Positions 10,667 through 19,400 of a stretch of DNA of 22,621 nucleotides are shown piece by piece (position 1 is the first letter of the stretch; every line of letters begins with the position of its first letter). Made by a program: the position numbers and the translations under genes. Source of the stretch: Hypsibius dujardini (Eukaryota > Tardigrada > Eutardigrada > Parachela > Hypsibiidae). The notes under the pieces were generated by a model. It was not told the DNA's origin. It did not search any database and worked only from the letters and a program-made list of their open reading frames with translations. The stretch is taken from the NCBI GenBank assembly GCA_001579985.1, contig LRSR01007847.1, forward strand, positions 1 through 22,621, in the 5' to 3' direction.

Positions 10667-11830
10667 AATGAACAGAAAGGCACATATGCAATGCAACCCA
10701 CGTGGGTGCTGAGAAGGAATCCCATTAGAAGCACTACCAGTTAGATCTTCTCCTCTGCCGAAGAAGATCCTCATAGTATCGTGATCAACAACACAGTCAT
10801 CGTTCTTTCCAATAGCTGATGCATATTCGGCCAGATAGCCGACTCGCAATTCGTCGCCCTCCAGCAACGGTCTCACGGCGGCAAAATAAATTTCCTCTCC
10901 TCGCTGGTATGCAGCCACGTTGGCATTGCCCGAATCGTCAGCTAACCGGACGAATTTCATCCAGTTACAGTCGTGATCCGATAGCAGCTGGTAATGAAGC
11001 AGTGAACCATCAGCGCCGACCACACCAAAATGCGCAGCGGCAATTTCGTCGGTGCTCATTGAGCGCAGCTTCGCGACGAGCGGTCCGAACAGCCGTGGTC
11101 CGGGAATCGATAGTCTCGTAAAGACTCCTCGCTCTGTAAATACGAAAGATTCAATAATGCAGGTAATTAGCGTATGCCTTTTACGAATTCTGCCCTTCAA
11201 TCAGACTATCTGGCACCAATCTGCATTTTTGCCCATAGAAAAAAATGTCAGGCGAGAAAAGGTTTCACTTTCTAAAACGCATTCTCGAACTCACTGACAT
11301 ATCCTAACTAATAAGCAAAAAAACTTAAAACGAAGGCGAGATAGAACTGCAGGTATTGACAGCGCGAAAGATGAAATTAACCCCAGGATCACGTGGTCAG
11401 TTGATCCTACGATTGATGGGTTGATCGATTAAACAGGCTGCACACACGAAATCAAGTCTTGATTAATTGATTGACATGGCTGAGTATTACGTTTTTTGCA
11501 CCATTTCCTTGCATATTCACTAGCTTCTGAACGTACCACTCATGTGGACGCCACTTGCCTTTTGACCCAGGAATTTTTCTCATTTCCAGCGAAGTCGGTA
11601 GGGAAGCAATCGCGCGAGGGATAGTGGGCTGATCAGACTCCAAGGGAGTGTGCAGTAAGCACGGTCCTCCCTCCACCGGATCCTCGCAAATTTCGCACCC
11701 TGAAAGCGGTTCCTTTTTAACTCGCACAACGAAAAGGAGAAAGCCTCACGGGGTGCTTACATGTGGCCGAAATCTTCGGAATGGACGCAACGAATTGAGT
11801 CATTGCGAGCGGTGTGACTGCGAGATCCAT
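8309..11830 (-). CDS. Gene B: PRDM-type zinc finger protein, 649 aa, without the 94-aa domain
   Basis: Predicted nuclear chromatin or transcription regulator, paralogue of A and C. Exons in transcript order: 11761-11830, 11559-11699, 10738-11133, 9531-10052, 8309-9129; phases match and the sum is 1950 nt. Start: first ATG after an in-frame stop (MDLAVTPLAM). Order: zinc knuckle C-E-I-C-x8-C-L-L-H (residues 25-40), L-P-T-S-L ... I-P-G segment, PRDM SET-like domain (~71-180; L-F-G-P-L-V, C-N-W-M-K-F-V-R-L-A, E-E-I-Y-F-A-A-V, G-D-E-L-R-V-G-Y-L-A-E-Y-A), linker with acidic DPSDDDD and basic NKRKRKSRK, then nine C2H2 fingers (342-~632) with few or no TGEKP-type linkers. The linker exon lacks any N-P-F-Q motif. 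Intron 2 uses a GC donor. Intron 4 separates the two cysteines of finger 2 in phase 1, as in gene C. The short first intron is 61 bp. Histone methyltransferase activity is possible by family (PRDM7/9) but not shown. Confidence 0.87.
9234..9440 (+). repeat. Degenerate CTGT tract, gene B intron 4
   Basis: CTGT/CTGCC units on +, which is the antisense strand of gene B. One of three exceptions to the sense-CTGT pattern. Confidence 0.8.
10150..10235 (-). repeat. GACA tract, gene B intron 3 (acceptor side)
   Basis: Degenerate CAGA/GACA on +, so CTGT on the sense strand of gene B, roughly 100 bases before the acceptor at 10053. Confidence 0.8.
10412..10490. repeat. Imperfect palindrome with GCACGTCA/TGACGTGC arms
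   Basis: GCACGTCA and TGACGTGC face each other about 10 bp apart, with GTTAACGC and GCGTTAC further out. It lies in gene B intron 3 between two GACA tracts. The TGACGTGC half resembles a CREB/ATF-type site, but function is unknown. Confidence 0.4.
10565..10672 (-). repeat. GACA tract, gene B intron 3 (donor side)
   Basis: More than ten perfect GACA units on +, CTGT on the gene B sense strand, starting about 65 bases after the donor at 10737. Confidence 0.95.
10738..11133 (-). other. Gene B PRDM SET-like domain exon
   Basis: 396 bp with phase-1 introns on both sides. Diagnostic blocks are R-L-F-G-P-L-V, H-D-C-N-W-M-K-F-V-R-L-A and G-D-E-L-R-V-G-Y-L-A-E-Y-A. The last aligns with the W-Y-G-D-E-Y end of the PRDM9-type SET domain, both tyrosines kept. 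Confidence 0.9.
11559..11699 (-). other. Gene B zinc-knuckle exon with GC donor
   Basis: 141 bp, phase 1 at both ends. Encodes C-E-I-C-x8-C-L-L-H. The downstream donor is AAAAG/GCAAGT, the consensus of GC-AG introns. A GT donor that gives the right phase and the conserved I-P-G junction is not available. Confidence 0.85.
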
Positions 11831-12035
11831 CCGCGCTTCTTCACGGGAAGTGGTAGTGACGAATCATCAAATGAATCTCCTCAAATGGCTCAACGGATTC
11901 CTTGCCTGTTAGATGCGGTTGATAAGCGTCCCTCCAAATAAATTCATACAAATTCATGGACCAACCATTCAAGTCCAAGGCATTAGAAACAGCACCATTA
12001 GAGAGCAAAACAAAACGTTCTGAAATCTGATACAG

Positions 12036-12185
12036 TGTAGTGTGAGGTACTGTACTGTCGCGACCAATTGGTGCACCGTATATTATGACTTGAGTGAAAC
12101 ACAGTATGTGCAGTCATAATATACGGGTGGGTCTAAAAAGCAGCACCAATTGGTCGCGACAATACAGTACCAGGCACATACTACT
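12036..12185. mobile_element. Long palindrome, MITE-like (element 1)
   Basis: Core arms at 12046-12074 and 12143-12171 are inverse copies of about 29 bp with one mismatch (GTCGCGACCAATTGGTGC at the heart). An inner pair, GTATATTATGACT and AGTCATAATATAC, continues the stem to a loop of about 20-25 bases. Similarity continues outward imperfectly. No transposase; a non-autonomous fold-back DNA transposon is the simplest reading. Confidence 0.75.
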
Positions 12186-12436
12186 CTGTACATGTACATC
12201 GATCGAAATAAAGTGATTGTAAGTCTCGCTATTATTGATTGAGTCATACGATTCGCAGTTAGAACTGAATTGTATGACATCTGAACAGTTTTCTTTCGTT
12301 GATTTCTTTCCTTTTTAACTTCCCATCTGAAAATTGGCATTTTTTGTTCATTTTTTATTTAAAAATATGATTTGCCCCTGATTCTATTTTTAATCCCGTT
12401 ATGTCCAGCCATCGAATCAATGCTAATAGGAGCTCA

Positions 12437-12652
12437 TACAGTAAACGACAGAATTAAATCGAACGGAGGGTCCCCGAAATGGGCAAAAGGGGCGGGGCAG
12501 GGTAATAATTAAACAATCAACCAATCAACTCCGCTCCGATTGCTCCCGAGCTCCGCTGATTGATTAGTTGATTGTTCAAGTATTACCCCTGCCCCGCCCC
12601 TTTTGCCCATTCCCGGGACCCTCCACTAGATTAAATTCTGTCGCTTACTGTA
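12437..12652. mobile_element. Long palindrome, MITE-like (element 2)
   Basis: 216 bp element with ends TACAGTAAACGACAG and CTGTCGCTTACTGTA. The arms run about 95 bp each and share GGAGGGTCC, ATGGGCAAAAGGGGCGGGGC and an AACAATCAAC segment with few mismatches. The centre is a short unpaired region. No coding capacity. Its sequence is unrelated to element 1. Confidence 0.82.
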
Positions 12653-12737
12653 CTGATATCTGTACGTACTACGTAACTTACCGGTACGCTACGTGTGCTG
12701 CTCAGATCGTGCCTGACGGGAAATTATAACACCACGC

Positions 12738-12743
12738 TTTATT
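12738..12743 (-). terminator. Poly(A) signal AATAAA, gene C
   Basis: TTTATT on +, about 125 bp after the gene C stop codon. Confidence 0.65.
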
Positions 12744-12867
12744 GAAATTTGAGAACGTCAAACATTGAGACAGTTTTGAGGATGAAATAACGACAAACCA
12801 ATGTAAGAAAGACGGTGACAGAATAAGAATGGCAAAACACGAAAATCCGTTTAGTCGGGCGGGGGCA

Positions 12868-13364
12868 CTAGTCGGTACTGTTCGAAAAACTGGACTCATC
12901 TACGCTGACTTCTTCGCGTCGACTTGAATGAGCAAAATCAGGAAACCGCAACTCGATCGGCATCTTCTCAAGATGCTTTTCCCGCTGATGGATCAACAGC
13001 CGCTCCTGACTGGCGTACTGGCGCGTGCAGAACTCACAGAGTCGAGCGCCGGTCCCGAAAGTTTCTGCCACCTTTTCTGATCGATTCTTTAAGCTGTACA
13101 ACCGGTCGGGATGATGGAGTCGTTCCATATGGTCGTCGTAGTTCCTTTGGCGTTTGAAGCGGCGACCGCAGGTTTTGCACTCGAACGCATAAACGGCAGA
13201 ATGTACTAGCATGTGCTTGCCCAGGGCAAACTTTGTCTAAAAATAAGAGCGCAAAGGAAATGCGGTAAACTGGACAGACAGATAAATAACGAGCTAGCAA
13301 GACAGGTAGACAGACAAACAGACATCCAGCTGTAGACAGCCACACAGACAGTCAGGCAGACAGC

Positions 13365-13405
<41 letters not shown>

Positions 13406-16400
13406 CTCAATCAGTCAAGACAGGTAGACAGTCAAAATGACCAGATAGTCAACTCGGTGATAGTTTACCTTGAAGAACTTTCGGCAGACATCACACGTAT
13501 ACCGCTTATTGACGTGTTCAGTCCGCAAGTGTCTCTTCAGAATATGGAACTCCGGATACACATTTTGACAGACCCGACAGGAAAAACCGCCATTCACTCG
13601 GTGAGTATCACCGTGTTTTTGTATCTCCCTTGACGAACCGAACCGCAGCAGGCAAACAGGACACTCAAACAGCTGTCGGCCTGAGTGGACTCGGGCATGC
13701 GATCGCAAGGCGGCTTGCGTGACGAACTTCCGCGAGCACGACGGGCAATCAAAGGATCGATCACTGCCGATATGCGTGTGCATCCGACGAATGTGACGGG
13801 CTAGGAATTCCGGCGTTTTGAAGGAGAACCGGCACTGGGAGCATTTGTTCTCCTTCGGCCTGCCGTAGATCAGTCGTTTGTGTTTATCAACATGGTCGAG
13901 AAGTTTTGATAGGACAGAGTCTTGGAAGGAGCAATCTAGAAAATTGTCCATCAGTTTGTCAGTCGAGGCTCGAGGGTATGAAAATGCGGCTAAAGAGAGT
14001 CGGGGTGGACAAGTCCGCAGGCAAGCAAAGAGACAGATACAGGTAGCCAGACAAGCGGAGACACGAATAGCTGGGAAGAGAGATAGAAAGATAGAAAGAC
14101 AAATATACAGACAGACATATACACAGGTAGACAGGTAGACAGATAAGACAGACAGACGGACAGAACAACAGACGAATAGAAAAAAGACAGACGGAGAAAG
14201 AGGTGAACCATGCAACAATCAGGCACTCAGACAATCAAACATTCGGATAGACTGATAGACAGACATTCAAATAGCCACGGATACAAAGACAGCCACTCAA
14301 GCACAATCAAACTTTACCCGGCAAAGGACAGGTGGTTGGGACGGGTGTCATCTCCTTCCCGTGTCGCAACATATGAATCTCCAATAACTCAGGAATGCGG
14401 AATTCCACCGCTCGCCCCGACGCACAAATCTCACACGCGTAGTCATACGGAATGAAGCCCAAATCTGCCAAATTGTGCTTCTTTCGCCTGCGAATTAACA
14501 TTCCCTCTTCGTCCTCACATTCCTCGAACCCCGGCTGTTTCCGCCGGAGCTCGTAAATCTGCTGAACCAGCTCCTCACGCGCCGAGAGAGGCGTTGTCAC
14601 CTTGCCAGACACCCGGTCGAGTGTCCAATCCCGCAGCATCCGTTGTATGTTGTCACTCATATTCCGGCTCTCCCGATCAGCATGGTAGCCGTACTCGCCG
14701 GCATGCGCCGTCTGCACCACATGCTCTGCCGCTGCCCAGGCCGCTTTCCAACCTTCCGAGCCGGGTGCAAATTGATACGGGTTGGCAGAGAGACAGGCTC
14801 GAAGACGATGTTCCGCCATGATTTCTTTTTTGCGCGAGACCTCTTTCACGCTTGAATCCTGTAACAAGCAAATACATTAAAGGCGTAGCGGTGACAGATT
14901 CAGTACCAGCCAGTAAGACAAACCGGTCAGTCATGCAAATCAAGCACTAGAAGGCCAGACGAAAAGAAAACCGAAAGTCAGAAAAAACCACAACTAAATG
15001 GATAGACAAACTGAAATTAGACAAATCAACAACCAGCCACTCAAATCAGCAAATCAAACAAACAAACGTGTCACAACCTTGAATTGATACGCCTTGATTG
15101 ATTTGGTCAACCAAAGAAGATAGCTAAATAGACTTATAACATAAGGTCAGACAGATAACGCATCGGGCGATCAGACACACCATAGAGCAGACAGACAAAC
15201 CAGAAGGCTACCAGACAGGCAGGCAGGCAGAGAGATAAACAAACAAACAGATAGACAGACAGTCAGAGAAACAGACAAACATATAGACAGTCAAACAAAC
15301 AATCAAACAGACAGAAACAGATTAGAAGACAGACAAACATATCAACACAATCAGGCAGTGCAGTACACAAACACCAGACCATCGGAAAAATCGCGAAGCC
15401 GACCGACCGACAGATACTGTATAGTCGACGCATTACCAACCACAAAGTCCAATCAACCGAACGTCAAGACAAGCCAAGGAACCAGGCTCACACCATACGC
15501 GCAGTTACGAAGATGAACAACTTTTAAACTAACCTTTGCCGGGCGCTTCATTCGAAGTGCGTAAAGTTGCTGCACCAACTCATCCCGCACTGTCAACGGC
15601 GCGGTCGACTGCCCCTCCACTCGATCCCGCTGCCATTGACCGAGATACCGAATGACACAATCCTTCAAATTCCTCCCCTCGCGCTCCGGAGAGTACTCCT
15701 CCTCACCGGTGAATACTGCCACGACCTGTTCCGTTGCAGCGGCCACCGCGGCCTTGTACTCCAGCGATCCGGCAGGATACTGATACGGATTCGTCCGTAA
15801 AAACGCTCGCAATCTCTCCTCCCCAATCACGCTCAGGCTGGACTTGGGTCGTAATTTTATCCCCAGCGTCCGGGCCTCCTGGACATTCAACAGGCTGTCG
15901 TTCCGTCGCGGTTGAGAAAGTTTCATCTCGTAAACCTCTCGGATCAGTTGGTCGCGTGGCGTCAGCGGCGCCGTCGAGCCGCCCTTGATTCGCTCCTTCT
16001 TCCACTCCCGTAGCAGGCGGTACACGGTGTCGGGCATGTTCCGGTCCTCCCGGTCGCCGCGGTAGCCGTCTTTTCCGGTGAAGGCTGCCTGGATTGCCTC
16101 TTCGGCGGCCTTCCAGGCGGCCCGGTGCTCCTCCGAATCGGTGTGGAATTGGAAGGGATTGGCGGCGATAAAGGCACGCAGGCGGTGGTCGGTCAGGGAT
16201 GTGCCGTCATCCCCGCGACTTCGATAACGCCTCTTCTCTGAGAATACCTCCTCGTTAATAGTCGCTTCGGTGGAAGGGGATTTTCTCAGGCGCTTCAATC
16301 GATCTCCTCGACGCGGTAGTGGCGCTTCAACCTAAGGGTTACATGAAACGTTAATCCAAATTAGAATGACATGCACGGCAAATTGGAGTTTAAAAACTAA

Positions 16401-19400
16401 TTAGTTAAGTTTATAACTTCTTTGGAAAAAAATCCAATGAATTTCTTCATAGCTTCCAAGTTTAATTTCAAAAAGGGTTAGACAATATAACTGATGATAA
16501 TTAAGCTGGACGTTTTTGGCTTGCTTTCCTTATGTGCTACAGTAAACGACAATTTAGAAACAGTCAGCTAACTATAATTCGCTTAGACAATTTCGAAACG
16601 TTAATTATTACGACAGACATTTTCATTTTTCCCCAAATGGAATGGCTGAGAAATACTCAAGAATTTAGCATAACCTTTTCGATTTAAAAAATCAAACTAA
16701 AATCATTCAAGCTTCAAAGCTGATAACCGAATTAATGTTAATAACAGATTCCACCAAATGAAGGTAAACGGGGTTCATCTCACTACCTCAGGCGTTGAAG
16801 ATGGGACATAGTCGGAATGTGCAGTCGTTTTTTGCTCGTATATTTTCCGAACCAACATTTGCACTCTAGAGAGCTCTTCCCCAGCCACCGGTACGTAGTC
16901 GCGGAGCAAAGAATCAACCAGACTCTTCAGCTCCTCTATGGACGGTTGCTCTGCGTTGATGGAAGAGGGATCGCGCTCTCGCAGCCGCTTGTAGGCGGAA
17001 TTCCAAGCCGCAGTTTGAAAGACTGCGTGCCGGTATTGAAAGGGATTGACGTCGATGACAGCTTGAAGGTAGTCTTCCAATAGGAAAGTACCGCTGCTTA
17101 TCGGATTAGATCCGGCGACATGATCGAAATTTTTTGGTTCCAATGACGTAAAGGACGCACTGATGACGTTATCATCATCAGTGGGGGAAGGTTTCCGTCG
17201 TTTCGCATTGAACACAACATTAGCTTTACGTTTAGACGTTCGCGTTCGTTTCGCGCTTTTTGACAGCGGTAGCGGTGTTGAAGGACGATGGTGGGTTACT
17301 GGGAGATCGTCGCCGTCCGGTAGGCCAGAGGACATTGGCAGTGTACTGAACAATTGGACAAACCTCCCAGCACGATCCGGTTTCTTTCGGGGCGAGACTA
17401 TCATGACATCACCTGAATCCGTCGCATCGGTACTGGGGGCATGATTGGGTGTTGTGGCAGTTGCCAACTGACGGCGGCGACGTGAGCGAATCCCGGTCGA
17501 CGGCGTCGCGTGGTCCATGGGAGCTGGAGGCAGGGAATAGGAAGAAGGCTGTGGCGATTCTGCTGATTCGGACTGTGATCCATTCTCGTCGACGAGCAAC
17601 TCTGCTAAGATAAACACCGTAAGGGGTAAAACAGTAAATCTGCTTTCAATGGGTACACATAGGCAAACCTATTAAAACAGGCAGGCAGATGAATAGACAA
17701 ACAAATTGACAGAAAGACAGACAAACAGACAGAGAGACAAACAGACACAGACAGAGGCAGAGAGATAAGCAAACTGACTAACAGGCAGACAGAAAATAAG
17801 ATCTTACCAGTACTTGTCGCTTCTTCTTCCTGCCGTATCCTGACTGCAGTTGGTTGGTTCAGTTGCAGCTCGTAAATTTGCCGCACCAAGTCATCCCTAG
17901 CAGAAAACTGAGTCCCCAACGGGCGCAACGGAAGATCTCGCTTCCACTCCCGCAGCAACCGAAAAACACTGTCGCGAATCATACGTTCTTCCGCTTCTGG
18001 CTTATAGCCGTCCGTGCCAGAATATTCCTCTTTCACCAATTCCGTCGCTGTGAGCCAGGCATCGTTGTTCTCTATGGAGGGATTGGGAAATTGAAATGGG
18101 TTGACGAGCAGCGTGGCACGCAGCCGGGCATTCACCACTTTGCCCTTCTGCTGTTGCTTGCGAATTCCTTTCTGTTGCAGAGGTTCTTCGTTGGAAGACT
18201 TGGGCTTGAGAAGTTGCGGAGCAATGGGAGGCGGCGAAATTTTCGGAAAAGATGCGGGTGTCGTGATCACAGATGAGACGAATGGAAAATCTGCAAATAA
18301 GTCGAGTTTGATCACTAAGACACATGGATGGCAGGGCGGGGACCACCCTACCGACAAGCAAATAAGCAAACGAAGATAGGCGGACAGACAGACAAACAAG
18401 CGGGAAGACAGAGAAAACAGACAGGCAGACAGACAAACAGACAAACAAGCGAACAAACAGATAAACAAAAAACGATAGACAGAAAAGACAAGACACTTAC
18501 CCCCAGATGCCGGCGGATTCGCTATAATACCATCGGCAAGAGTTCGCGATTGGGGGACATCAACCGCAGAGTGGTCCTTTGATTCAAAAGACACTTTCCC
18601 AATAGATTTGGCGTATTGTTCAGAGTACCGGACCAATAGCTCTTCACCGCGCCTGATAACCCTCAACACCGCAAAATAAATCTTCCCGTGTTGCTGAAAT
18701 GCGACAGCATTCGCTCGAGCCCACATGTCCGCCATGCGAACGTACTTCATCCAATTGGAGAGGTCATTTGACTCTAGATTAAAGTACCGTAGAGATTCGT
18801 CCTGCTGAACTAGGGCATAACGGAACGAGTCATCATCGGCAAAAGAGTCGTCGTTATCAGAGAGATCTCCGACAAGTGGTCCAAGGATGCATCTTTCAGC
18901 AACATCAGTTGCTGCGAATACGCCTTCTTCTGCAAAACAATGTATAGGAATTAGTGATATGAATGCAAACACTTGTTGCCTTTATAATCAAGCACCAGAA
19001 ACATTCACTTAATGACATCGGTAACTTATCAACGAAACCGGCGAACTGATTGATGAATTGACAATACATCAAACCAACATTGTTTATTGACAACTTATTC
19101 GCTTGATTGAACAATTGATACAGAAAATCGTATACAATTCACTGCCTTTGATTGATTGGTAGATTAACTTACTTGAAATTCCAAAAACTTTCAGGACGGA
19201 ACCAAGTGCGCTATGCAATGAGCACCCTACAACTGACCTTGACTTCCGGGAATGTTTTCAATCACAAATTCACTGGGAAGAGTGGCGAAGGCACGGGGAA
19301 GAAGCGGTCGATCTGGAAGGAGACGGTTATGGAGGATGCACAACTCATCGACGTTGTCCCTGGACGAAACACACTCCGCACACCCTGCAAAGCAAATTTT

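Larger units (their letters stand above)
11831..12867. other. Spacer between genes B and C
   Basis: Holds the 5' flank of B, the 3' flank of C and two palindromic elements (listed separately). No coding sequence is seen. Confidence 0.6.

Noticed and set aside
13273-13437. Regular repeats that might suggest a CRISPR array
   Set aside because: Pure 4-bp microsatellite without spacers, in an animal intron.
16538-16551. TACAGTAAACGACA, identical to the end of MITE element 2, in a gene C intron
   Set aside because: No second arm found nearby; 14 matching bases are suggestive but too little to call an element.
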